Positions 49,603 through 56,771 of a DNA stretch of 64,000 bases are shown piece after piece (the first letter of the stretch is position 1; the number at the start of each line of letters is the position of its first letter). Position numbers and translations under genes: made by a program. The DNA is from CALAED01 sp036378315 (GTDB taxonomy: Bacteria; Actinomycetota; Actinomycetes; Streptosporangiales; Streptosporangiaceae): positions 16,834-80,833 of the forward strand of contig DASUWU010000024.1 in assembly GCA_036378315.1 (NCBI GenBank), in the 5' to 3' direction. The notes below the pieces were generated by a model that saw only the letters and a program-made list of their open reading frames with translations, was not told the origin of the DNA and ran no database searches.

Positions 49603-50345
49603 TCGTCGCGGGCCGAGGTGTCGTGGTCGTGCAGCGCGTCCAGCGGGTCATCGCCCTTGGGCTGCGCGGTGCCGTGCAGCTCGGCCTTGACGTCGGCGGC
49701 GTACCGGTCGACGTAGTCCTGGCCGGACAGCTCCCGCAGCGCCTGCATGATCTCGTCCGTGATGGTGCGCAGCACGGCCCGGTCGCGCTCCTGGCCGTAG
49801 TACCTGGAGAAGTCGAGTGGCGTGCCGAAGCGCACTCCTGGCCGGATGCCCAGCCGGGGCTTTTCGCCCGTGGGCATCAGCTCGAAGGTGTTGATCATGG
49901 CCATGGGGATGACCGGGACGCGGGCCTCGAGGGCCAGCCTGGCCACGCCGGTCTTGCCGCGGTAGAGGCGGTTGTCGGGTGCCCGCGTGCCCTCGGGGTA
50001 GATCCCCAGCAGCATGCCCTCGCGCAGCACCCGCAGCCCGGTCCGCAGCGCGGCCTCGCTGGCGCGCCCGCCGGTACGGTCCAGCGGGATCACACCGACG
50101 CCGCTGAAGAACGCCTTGGTGAGCATGCCCTTGACGCCACGGCCGGTGAAATATTCGGCCTTGCCGAGGAAGACCACCCGGCGCGGCAGCGGCAGCGGGC
50201 CGAAGAAGTGGTCGGCGAACGAGAGATGGTTGCTGGCCAGTATCGCCGGCCCTCGCCGCGGGACGTTGTCGACCCCCTCGGCCCATGGGTGCCACAACAC
50301 GTGCAAGATCGGGGCCAAGATGGCTTTCACTATCCACCAAGCCAT
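49599..50345 (-). CDS. 1-acyl-sn-glycerol-3-phosphate acyltransferase (PlsC-like)
   Basis: This enzyme acylates lysophosphatidic acid at the membrane during phospholipid synthesis. The acceptor motif is ILASNHLSFADHFFG (variant of NHx4D), followed by PRRVVFLGKAEYFTGRGVKG and IYPEGTRAPDNRLYRGKTGV. ATG 50345 (248 residues) is preferred because GGAAGG lies eight bases upstream; an ATG at 50396 would add 17 residues. It matches M. tuberculosis Rv2182c in neighbourhood. Its stop codon and that of the convergent FtsH-like gene share the same CTAG. Confidence 0.9.
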   Translation of the reverse strand: MAWWIVKAILAPILHVLWHPWAEGVDNVPRRGPAILASNHLSFADHFFGPLPLPRRVVFLGKAEYFTGRGVKGMLTKAFFSGVGVIPLDRTGGRASEAALRTGLRVLREGMLLGIYPEGTRAPDNRLYRGKTGVARLALEARVPVIPMAMINTFELMPTGEKPRLGIRPGVRFGTPLDFSRYYGQERDRAVLRTITDEIMQALRELSGQDYVDRYAADVKAELHGTAQPKGDDPLDALHDHDTSARDD

Positions 50346-50546
50346 GGCTGCCACCTTCCAGAACACGCTACGGAACGTGCCCGAGATGAAGGACATCTTC
50401 CCACCGGGATCGCGCTCGGCCCACTCCGTCCCCGCCTCCCCCGCTGCGGTGGTCGCTCGCCTCTCGCGCACCCGCGCGGCGCATGCGACGATTCGAGCCG
50501 TAGGCTCAATGGGGTAGCCCGTATCGAGGGGAAAGCGGAGGCCACC

Positions 50547-50780
50547 ATGCGCCACGAGGTGCCCCGGTGCCCGTCGCCGAAGGTCGCGAGCGAGGCGGCG
50601 CCGCGGGTCGCGCGGGCGGCCCGATCGAGCGGGCGGCGAGCGGACGTCGAGGCCGCGCGGGAGATGCGGGAGACCCCGACGAGCGCGCCGCGGGCGCGCG
50701 ACGCGCGCTGGACCGAGCGAGGCACGAGCGAGGGAAGCGCGCGGCCAAAGCGCGCCGAGGCTGCGCGGGAGACAGCGTGA
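50547..50780 (+). CDS. Small basic ORF (77 aa) coupled to the following membrane protein
   Basis: ATG 50547 has GCGGAGG five bases upstream and TAGGCT near 50501 could be its -10. The 77-residue product is Arg/Ala/Glu-rich and mostly disordered, and more than a third of it is encoded by the dispersed repeat at 50681-50770. Its stop overlaps the next gene's GTG (GTGA). It may be a translated leader that delivers ribosomes to the membrane-protein start rather than a functional protein. Confidence 0.45.
   Translation: MRHEVPRCPSPKVASEAAPRVARAARSSGRRADVEAAREMRETPTSAPRARDARWTERGTSEGSARPKRAEAARETA
50681..50770 (+). repeat. Dispersed repeat, copy A
   Basis: This 90-base GC-rich sequence recurs in inverted orientation at 52830-52921 with about 80% identity by eye. 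The most conserved parts are CCGAGCGAGG-N-ACGAGCGA and a final stretch of 22 identical bases ending GAGGCTGCGCGGGA. In this copy the repeat ends seven bases before the GTG start of the membrane-protein gene and its last bases (GGGA of GGGAGACAGC) form that gene's ribosome binding site. Confidence 0.75.
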
Positions 50781-51616
50781 GCGAGCCGCAGGCGCGTGGC
50801 AACGGGCTGTCGGCCGAGGCGTACGCCGCCCTGGCGGATCTTCATCCGCGGGTGGCCAGCGAGATGCTCAGCGCCCTGCGCGACGCCGGGATCGCCGCCT
50901 ACGCGACGCCCAAGAGCGACTTGATCGACAGCATGGTGGCCGAGGGCCTCGCGGACGCCCCGGCGGTGGCCGACCGCCTGTACGTCGACGCCTCGATGAA
51001 GTCGCGCGCCGAGCAGATCCTGGAGTCGCGGCTGCCACAGTCCGGCAACGCTTTCATCGGCGAGTCCGCCGAGTCCGCCGATGAGGGGCGTCCGGCGCCC
51101 GAGGAGTCGACCGGGGGGTCGTCCGGGCCGCGCGCCGCCCGCGACGAGGACGAGATCTGGGCCGAGATCGTTGCCTCGTTCGACATGGAGGCCCCGCCGC
51201 CCGACGCGGCGGTGCCCTGGCCGGAGGAGGAGAACGTCCCGCGGTCGGCCGACGGCGACGACGACGCCGGTTCTGGCCAGGACAGGTCGGGCCGGTTGCC
51301 CACCGCACGGGTGGTCAGGCCGGCCGACGACGACTTCCCCGAGCCGGCGTTCGACGACGCCGAGGACGACGAGGACGAGGGCCATTTCATCCCGCCGCCT
51401 CCGCCGCCGCTGCCCAACGCCGATCCGACCACCAAGGCGGCCTGGGTCGCCCTGTTCGGTGGGCCGCTCTACCTGCTGATCGCCGCGGTGCTCGGCTGGG
51501 AGGTGCCCGGGTGGGTCGCCTTCCTGGCGGTGGCCGCGTTCGTGGGCGGCTTCGTCACGCTGGTGCTGCGGATGGGCGACGAGCCGCGCGACCCGGACGA
51601 CGGCGCGGTGGTCTGA
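50777..51616 (+). CDS. Conserved actinobacterial membrane protein with acidic central region
   Basis: I do not recognise a characterised family. The 279-residue protein has an N-terminal helical region (LSAEAYAALADLHPRVASEM to VADRLYVDASMKSRAEQILE), a long acidic disordered middle (about 95-205, rich in Asp/Glu/Pro) and two C-terminal membrane helices (about 220-238 and 243-262) followed by a short acidic tail. The GTG start has GGGAG five bases upstream, supplied by the dispersed repeat. It is divergent from the PlsC-like gene. Confidence 0.78.
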   Translation: MSEPQARGNGLSAEAYAALADLHPRVASEMLSALRDAGIAAYATPKSDLIDSMVAEGLADAPAVADRLYVDASMKSRAEQILESRLPQSGNAFIGESAESADEGRPAPEESTGGSSGPRAARDEDEIWAEIVASFDMEAPPPDAAVPWPEEENVPRSADGDDDAGSGQDRSGRLPTARVVRPADDDFPEPAFDDAEDDEDEGHFIPPPPPPLPNADPTTKAAWVALFGGPLYLLIAAVLGWEVPGWVAFLAVAAFVGGFVTLVLRMGDEPRDPDDGAVV

Positions 51617-51649
51617 GTTCGCGGTCGTGGCAGGGATCGTGGCAGGGGT

Positions 51650-51680
51650 GGCGGCCCGGCCACCGGGTGGCCGGGCCGCC
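51650..51680. terminator. Bidirectional terminator hairpin
   Basis: A perfect 14-base-pair stem (GGCGGCCCGGCCAC at 51650-51663, GTGGCCGGGCCGCC at 51667-51680) with a three-base loop lies between two convergent genes, 33 bases after the membrane-protein stop. It has no T-run but is the strongest hairpin of this part. Confidence 0.7.
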
Positions 51681-51800
51681 GCTTCGCGGGAGGCGAATGC
51701 CTTCTGGTTCATGGATACGGACGTCATGCGTCACCGGATATCCGGCCGGATAACTGTTTCCTAACGCTTTGACCTCTGGCCCGACGGGGCCGCGTGTGGT

Positions 51801-52820
51801 TCAGCGGGCCACCTTGAGGAAGGCCTTGGTCACGGTGACCGGATCTGAGCCGTAGTTCGTGACGTCGACACGGTACTTGCGCTGGTTGCTCTGCCAGGTC
51901 AACCCGGCCAAGGTGTACTCGATCGCCGTCCCGGCCCCGATCTTGTCCTCGCCGATCAGGTCCTTCACGCGCTTGTCGGCGTCCCGCTCGTACTCGGCGA
52001 AGACGACTTTGAACTTCGCGCCGGCGGCCGGCGCGCTGACCACCACGTCCACCGAGGTCAGGTAGTACGCGGACTCCTTGGGAAACCAGCTCGGGTAGCT
52101 ACCGTCCGTGTGGACGTCGTCCCCGTCGTGGTACTCGGCGTTGAAGGTGACCGACTTGCGGTCGCCCGGGGGTACTTCCATCGCCTGGGTCGCGCCGAGG
52201 CTGATGAGGAGCTTCAAGGTCTCGTCCTCCTCCGTGGGCGGCCTGTTCACCTGCCACTGTCCGTAGTCGTCGGCCATGGAACGGTCGTAATCGACGCCCA
52301 CGCCGTTGATCTTGTGGTCGTTGGAGTACTGCTGGATCTGGGCCCGCTTGTCCCAGTGACCACCCGACCAGGCGTACGTCTGCCAACCCCAGGTGATCTT
52401 CTTCGCGTCGAAAGCCCGTTTGACGACGTAATAGCCGGCGTACAGGCCGACCCGGCCGCGCCCCAGGACGCTGGCGGCACCGTCGAGATAGGAGTTGATC
52501 GCCGCCTGCTGCGCCGCGGTCGCGTCGAAGTCCACCGCGAAGTAGATGGGACGGCCGGCGGGCATGCCGCACGCGTCGGCCTGTTGGCGGGCGGCCTTCG
52601 CGTCCGCCACCCCGGCGGCGTGCCCGGACAGCGCGCGCTTCGCCGTGCTCTCCCACACGACGACGATCCAGATCCCGGCGGCCGTGAGCTGCTTGGCCTC
52701 AGCGGCGGTCAGGTTCTTGCCGGTGGTGTCGTGCGACAGGTACCGGCAGGCGAACTTCACGCCGGCGTTCTTCAGCGCGGTCGCACCCGGGCGGCCCCAG
52801 GCATAGTCGACCCCGAACAC
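51801..52820 (-). CDS. DUF1906 (Rv2525c-like) glycoside-hydrolase-like protein
   Basis: This 339-residue protein has an N-terminal TIM-barrel-like DUF1906 domain (about 1-195): MFGVDYAWGRPGATALKNAG, FACRYLSHDTTGKNLTAAEA, WIVVVWESTAKRALSG, GRPIYFAVDFDATAAQQAA, VGLYAGYYVVKRAF and QQYSNDHKINGVGVDYDRSM. Such domains are related to lysozyme-like cell-wall hydrolases. The C-terminal 130 residues look like a beta-sandwich. No signal peptide is visible, although some relatives are exported. GTG 52820 lies immediately after AGGGAGC at the end of repeat copy B. Confidence 0.86.
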   Translation of the reverse strand: MFGVDYAWGRPGATALKNAGVKFACRYLSHDTTGKNLTAAEAKQLTAAGIWIVVVWESTAKRALSGHAAGVADAKAARQQADACGMPAGRPIYFAVDFDATAAQQAAINSYLDGAASVLGRGRVGLYAGYYVVKRAFDAKKITWGWQTYAWSGGHWDKRAQIQQYSNDHKINGVGVDYDRSMADDYGQWQVNRPPTEEDETLKLLISLGATQAMEVPPGDRKSVTFNAEYHDGDDVHTDGSYPSWFPKESAYYLTSVDVVVSAPAAGAKFKVVFAEYERDADKRVKDLIGEDKIGAGTAIEYTLAGLTWQSNQRKYRVDVTNYGSDPVTVTKAFLKVAR

Positions 52821-52829
52821 GCTCCCTAC

Positions 52830-52921
52830 TTCCCGCGCAGCCTCGGCGCGCTCCAGGCGTGCGCTTTCGTTCGCTCGTTCCTCGCTCGGCTCAGACCGCG
52901 CCGCGCGCCTGCGACGCGCTC
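52830..52921 (-). repeat. Dispersed repeat, copy B
   Basis: This is the inverted counterpart of the repeat at 50681-50770. On the minus strand it ends GAGGCTGCGCGGGA and is followed by AGTAGGGAGC and the GTG of the DUF1906 gene, so here too the element abuts a ribosome binding site. Confidence 0.75.
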
Positions 52922-53082
52922 GTTATTCGTCGGGTCACCCCTGATCGGGTAGTCCAGTGCGCGGAACCCACGGCCCCGCGGCGCGTAGCGACCGCTGGAC
53001 CACGGACTCTAGCGAGAGTTAGTACCGCTATTTCGCGGTTTCTCACTCTTGATACGGACTTATCCGCGCTGACCTCGGCGAC
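52922..53082. promoter_or_regulatory. Region upstream of repeat B with two hairpins
   Basis: Two short inverted repeats, ACTCT-AGCG-AGAGT (53006-53019) and ACCGC-TATTTC-GCGGT (53024-53039), lie 44-77 bases after the end of the phosphatase-family gene and may terminate it. The promoter of the DUF1906 gene should also be here; no clear -10/-35 pair stands out. Confidence 0.4.
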
Positions 53083-53787
53083 CTAACCGGCGAGCTCGAG
53101 CTCGGCCAGGACAGGGAGATGGTCGGTGGCCAGCGGATAGTCGCCCGCGCGGCCCGGCGGGGCCGGCACCCCGCAGCCGATGACCCGTACCTCCGGGTCG
53201 GCGAATACGCCGTCGATGCGCCGGTGCGGCTGCACGGCCGAGAAGGTGGCCGCGCCGCCCGCCGGCGCGATCGCGTACGCGTCCTGGAGGGTGCGGGCGA
53301 GCAGCGTCCAGGCCGCGCCGCCCGGTTGCTCGTTGATGTCGCCGGCGATGACCGCCGGCGCCCCGTACGCGCCGCGCAACCGCCCGGCCGCGGCCAGCAC
53401 CTGCCCCGCGTGCGCGAGCCGCGGGCTGGCGCGCAGGTCCAGGTGGGTGCTGGCCGCCACGAGTCGGGCGCCGCCGATCTCCAGGACGGCCAGCGCGACT
53501 CCTCTGCGGTGCAGCCGAGGCACCCGGGTGAGGAGCCGGTACTCGCCGTGGAGGACACGCACATCGGGTCGCGTGCAGACGGCGAGCCCGGCGGCGCGCC
53601 GGTTCACCGCCACGATGAGCCCGCACCGGCGCGCGAATCGCCTGATCTTCTCCCGGCGGGCGACGAAGCGCGGCATCTCCTGGAAGCAGGCGACGTCGGG
53701 CCGCAGCGCGCGGATGATCCGCACGAGCGCGCCGGGGTCGCCGCGCAGCGACCTGAGGTTGTAGCTGAGCAGCCTGACCCGCGGCAC
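53083..53787 (-). CDS. Endonuclease/exonuclease/phosphatase family protein
   Basis: This 234-residue protein has the EEP fold shared by DNase I-like nucleases and phosphodiesterases: RLLSYNLRSLRGDPGALVRI, a metal-binding glutamate in ACFQEMPRF, STHLDLRASPRLAHAGQV, VIAGDINEQPGGAAW and the final catalytic TDHLPVLAEL. It has no signal peptide, so it is probably cytosolic; the substrate is unknown. GTG 53787 lies two bases after the stop of the glucokinase gene, so the two are cotranscribed. Confidence 0.88.
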   Translation of the reverse strand: MPRVRLLSYNLRSLRGDPGALVRIIRALRPDVACFQEMPRFVARREKIRRFARRCGLIVAVNRRAAGLAVCTRPDVRVLHGEYRLLTRVPRLHRRGVALAVLEIGGARLVAASTHLDLRASPRLAHAGQVLAAAGRLRGAYGAPAVIAGDINEQPGGAAWTLLARTLQDAYAIAPAGGAATFSAVQPHRRIDGVFADPEVRVIGCGVPAPPGRAGDYPLATDHLPVLAELELAG

Positions 53788-53789
53788 CG

Positions 53790-54734
53790 TCAGATCCGGG
53801 CGAGGTCGGCGGCGCCCACGATGCCCGCGTCGGGCCCGAGCTCGGCGATGCGGATGTCGGCGACCGGCCGGTACCCATGTCCGGTCAGCGCCCGGTCGTA
53901 GGCGATGCGGACCGGCTCGAGCAGCAGGTCGCCGGCGGCGGACAGCCCGCCGCCGATGACGAAGGCGCCGGGATCGAGGACGGCGGCGAGGTCGGCGAGC
54001 CCCTGCCCCACCCATCCGGCCACCGTGCGGAAGCATTCGAGCGCGGCCTGGTCGCCCTCGCGCGCCGCCTGCGTGATCTCGGGTCCGTTGATCCCCTCGG
54101 GCCGGCCGCCGCCGAGCTCGAGCAGCCGCCCGGCCATGGCCGGCGCCACCCGGGCGAACTCGCGCGCCTCCTGGACCAGGGCGTTGCCGCTCGCGTACTG
54201 CTCCCAGCAGCCGCGGTTGCCGCACCCGCAACGGCGGCCGTTGGGGACCACCCGGTAGTGGCCGAACTCGCCGCCGATCCCGAACCGGCCGCGGTACAAC
54301 TCGCCGCCGATGATGATCCCCCCACCGATGCCGGTGCCGAGGGCGACCAGGATGAGGAAGTCCTCGCCGCGGCCGGCGCCGAACTTCGCCTCGCCCCAGG
54401 CGGAGGCGTTGGCGTCGTTCTCGACGATGACCTCGAGACCGACCCGCGACTCGACGTCCCTTCTGAGCGGCTCGTTGCGCCACGCGAGGTTGGGCGCGAA
54501 CTGCACGACGGCCCGGGACTCGTCGACGAACCCGGCCGCGCCCAGGCCGACCGCCGTGACGCCCTCGAACTTCCCTTTGAGAAGGTCGACGACCTCGACG
54601 ATGACCTCCGCCGTCTCCTGCGGGCTGGTCGACGGCGTCGGGCGCCTGACCTTCTCGACGATCTGGCCCCGGTCGTCGACGACCCCGGCGGCCACTTTGG
54701 TCCCGCCGACGTCAACGCCGATGGTCAGCCCCAT
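53790..54734 (-). CDS. ROK-family glucokinase
   Basis: This 314-residue kinase phosphorylates glucose with ATP (or polyphosphate in some relatives). ROK features are GLTIGVDVGGTKVAAGVVDD, VENDANASAWGEAKFGAG, LVALGTGIGGGIIIGGELYR, GEFGHYRVV and the zinc-binding RCGCGNRGCWEQYASG. Its closeness to Streptomyces GlkA suggests a role in glucose repression as well. ATG 54734 is preferred over 54740 because AGGAGG then has a seven-base spacing. The EEP-family gene follows directly. Confidence 0.94.
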   Translation of the reverse strand: MGLTIGVDVGGTKVAAGVVDDRGQIVEKVRRPTPSTSPQETAEVIVEVVDLLKGKFEGVTAVGLGAAGFVDESRAVVQFAPNLAWRNEPLRRDVESRVGLEVIVENDANASAWGEAKFGAGRGEDFLILVALGTGIGGGIIIGGELYRGRFGIGGEFGHYRVVPNGRRCGCGNRGCWEQYASGNALVQEAREFARVAPAMAGRLLELGGGRPEGINGPEITQAAREGDQAALECFRTVAGWVGQGLADLAAVLDPGAFVIGGGLSAAGDLLLEPVRIAYDRALTGHGYRPVADIRIAELGPDAGIVGAADLARI

Positions 54735-54826
54735 GGACATGCCTCCTCGCGTCCGCGCGGTGCGTCCGCGCGCACCGGTCCAGGCCGGACGGGGTCGAGC
54801 CACCGCACGGCCGGCCCTCCCGATCG

Positions 54827-55165
54827 TCAGCCGGCTCCGGCGGGGTCGTCGTGGGTTTCGCGGCCGGCGGGCCGGGTCCGCCGGTAGGCCGCGACCGTCT
54901 CGCGGACCGCCGCCATCAGCGCGAGGCCGGCATCCGCCATGTGGTCGGCGACGTCCGGCCCTGAGGCGCGGGCGGCCGCGATGGTCCGGCAGATCGGGCA
55001 GTAGCGGCACTCGGGTGCCCCGGTCGCGAGGCCGGGCGGATGGTCGCGGGTGGCCATGCCCCACACGTCGTCGGTGGGCTGGCCGCCGCTCGCGCGCATC
55101 CGCCGCCGCAGCGTCTCGAAGAGCCTGGCGGCCTCCTCCAGGACGTACCCTGGCTGGTCGGTCAT
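54827..55165 (-). CDS. Small conserved protein with CxxCxxC motif
   Basis: This 112-residue protein has an N-terminal helix (YVLEEAARLFETLRRRM), a cysteine cluster ECRYCPICR at about residues 52-60 and a second helix (VADHMADAGLALMAAVRETV). The cysteines could bind zinc. Similar small CPIC proteins sit beside glucokinase genes in other actinobacteria, but I know of no function. The start at ATG 55165 has TAGATG eight bases upstream, a possible leaderless arrangement. Confidence 0.75.
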   Translation of the reverse strand: MTDQPGYVLEEAARLFETLRRRMRASGGQPTDDVWGMATRDHPPGLATGAPECRYCPICRTIAAARASGPDVADHMADAGLALMAAVRETVAAYRRTRPAGRETHDDPAGAG

Positions 55166-55271
55166 GGGAACATCATCTACCTTGTCGTCCGGCGAGAAAC
55201 GTAGGAGCCGTTCTCATTTTCCGTCCGGGTGAGGACGGCGCGCGCCCCGGGCGGGACATCGGACACGGATG

Positions 55272-55706
55272 TCATCCTTCGACGTGTCGCTTGAGTCCCT
55301 TGAGGGCCGCGTCCACGATCATCTTCTCGGCTCTGCGCTTGAACATCCCCATCATCGGGATCGACGTGTCCACGGTGAGCTCGTAGGTCACCTCGGTGGC
55401 GTCGCCGTGCCTCGCCAGCAGGTACGACCCGGACATCTCCGTCACCATGGTGCCGCGCTCGGCGAGGTCCCAATGGACCGCGTCGTCGCCGTCCCAGGTG
55501 TAGGCCAGCACGTAGGAGTCCTTGATCGGCCCGGCTTCGAGGCGGAACCTGACCCGCTCGGCGCGGCCGTCGGCGCCGGTGGACAGCACGTCGGCCGACT
55601 TGACCCCCTGCGCCCACGACGGATAGGCGGCGAAGTCGGCGATGGCCGTCATGACCGCCGGCCTGCCCGATTTGATGCTGATGCTGGATGTCGTACGATC
55701 CGCCAT
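55272..55706 (-). CDS. SRPBCC / polyketide cyclase-like protein (Rv2185c-like)
   Basis: This 144-residue protein has the START-like lipid-binding fold: SSISIKSGRPAVMTAIADFA, YPSWAQGVKSADVLSTG, a central beta-sheet (AERVRFRLEAGPIKDSYVLA, YTWDGDDAVHWDLAERGTMV) and a C-terminal helix AEKMIVDAALKGLKRHV. It probably carries or binds a hydrophobic ligand. ATG 55706 follows GGAGGGG by nine bases. It matches the position of M. tuberculosis Rv2185c between plsC- and fadD15-like genes. Confidence 0.87.
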   Translation of the reverse strand: MADRTTSSISIKSGRPAVMTAIADFAAYPSWAQGVKSADVLSTGADGRAERVRFRLEAGPIKDSYVLAYTWDGDDAVHWDLAERGTMVTEMSGSYLLARHGDATEVTYELTVDTSIPMMGMFKRRAEKMIVDAALKGLKRHVEG

Positions 55707-55781
55707 CGACGCATTCCCCTCCCGGCTCGCGTCCCCACGGCGGAGCGTATCGATTTCCGCCGGCCGGCTTAAGCACAACGA

Positions 55782-56549
55782 TCAACAGGTCAGGACGTAC
55801 GGCTCCCCCCGGGCACGGAAATGTCCAACGTTGATGCATTCCGTACGCCCGATGCGCATCCTCGCGGTCAGCGGCTGGTGGACATGCCCGAACAGCACGT
55901 AACGCGGCTGGGTCTCGTGGATGGCGGCGAGCACCGCCTCGCTCCCCCGCTCGAACCGGCGCGCCACCGTGTCGTACAGCAGTTCGGGAACCGCGGGCGG
56001 GATATGGCAGCACAGCACGTCCACGGCCCCCACGGCGGCCACCTTGGCCGCGTAGACGTCGTCGTCCAGCTCGTACGGCGTGCGGTACACCGTGCGCAGG
56101 CCGCCGCCGACGAACCCGAACGTCAGGTTCCCGAGCCGTACGGTCTCGCCGTCGAGGACGCGGTGTCCCTCGCGCAGGTGCTCGTCCCACAGCGCGGGGA
56201 TGTCGACGTTGCCGTACGTGAGGTAGGCGGGGACCGGCATGGCGGCGAACAGGTCGGTGTACTGGCGGCGCACGGCCCGCTCGATGTGCGGCCAGGCGTC
56301 GCCGTCGAGCGAGCTCCACAACCGCTGGGAGAACCGCCGCGCCTCGTCGAAGCGCAGCTCGGTGCGCAGCGCGATGAAGGTCGCGGCGTTCTCAGCGCCG
56401 AAGAGCTCGGCGAAGACGCCCTGCGCGTGGTCCGCGTAGTCCACGAAAAGGATCAGGTCGCCGAGGCAGATGAGGGCGTCCGCGCCGTCGCCGGCCTTGG
56501 CGAGGGCGTCAACGCGGCCGTGGACGTCGCTCACCACGTGGATCCGCAT
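55782..56549 (-). CDS. Metallophosphoesterase
   Basis: This 255-residue protein carries the calcineurin-type metal motifs: IHVVSDVHGRVDALAKAG (DxH), CLGDLILF (GD), YLTYGNVDIP (GN in GNxD form), and CCHIPPA with VLFGHVHQPLTARM (GHxH). The substrate may be a nucleotide or phosphodiester. ATG 56549 has no ribosome binding site but TAATGT lies eight bases upstream, so translation may be leaderless. It is divergent from the acyl-CoA synthetase gene. Confidence 0.9.
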   Translation of the reverse strand: MRIHVVSDVHGRVDALAKAGDGADALICLGDLILFVDYADHAQGVFAELFGAENAATFIALRTELRFDEARRFSQRLWSSLDGDAWPHIERAVRRQYTDLFAAMPVPAYLTYGNVDIPALWDEHLREGHRVLDGETVRLGNLTFGFVGGGLRTVYRTPYELDDDVYAAKVAAVGAVDVLCCHIPPAVPELLYDTVARRFERGSEAVLAAIHETQPRYVLFGHVHQPLTARMRIGRTECINVGHFRARGEPYVLTC

Positions 56550-56771
56550 AATCCAATACATTAAGCGGATTTGTCCGATGATTCCCGCCGCCCCCAGCGC
56601 CCCCTCCGCGAGCCCGGCTCGCGCACCCGGCGGCGAGGTCAGGCCTCTGACCTCGTAGACTCGGGAGGCGGTGGTCGGCGAACGACGCGGCCGGCCGATG
56701 ACTACCGATCGGTAGCTAAACGCGGTAGCGTCCGTCCGAGTCATGGTCGCCGCGCTCAAAGAGGAGAAGTC
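56550..56771. promoter_or_regulatory. Divergent promoter region with palindromic operator
   Basis: CTACCGATCGGTAG (56702-56715) is a perfect 14-base palindrome of the type bound by TetR-family repressors. It lies 57 bases before the acyl-CoA synthetase start and may overlap that promoter (GGTAGCTAAACG follows). The opposite end carries the TAATGT element of the phosphoesterase gene. Confidence 0.6.
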
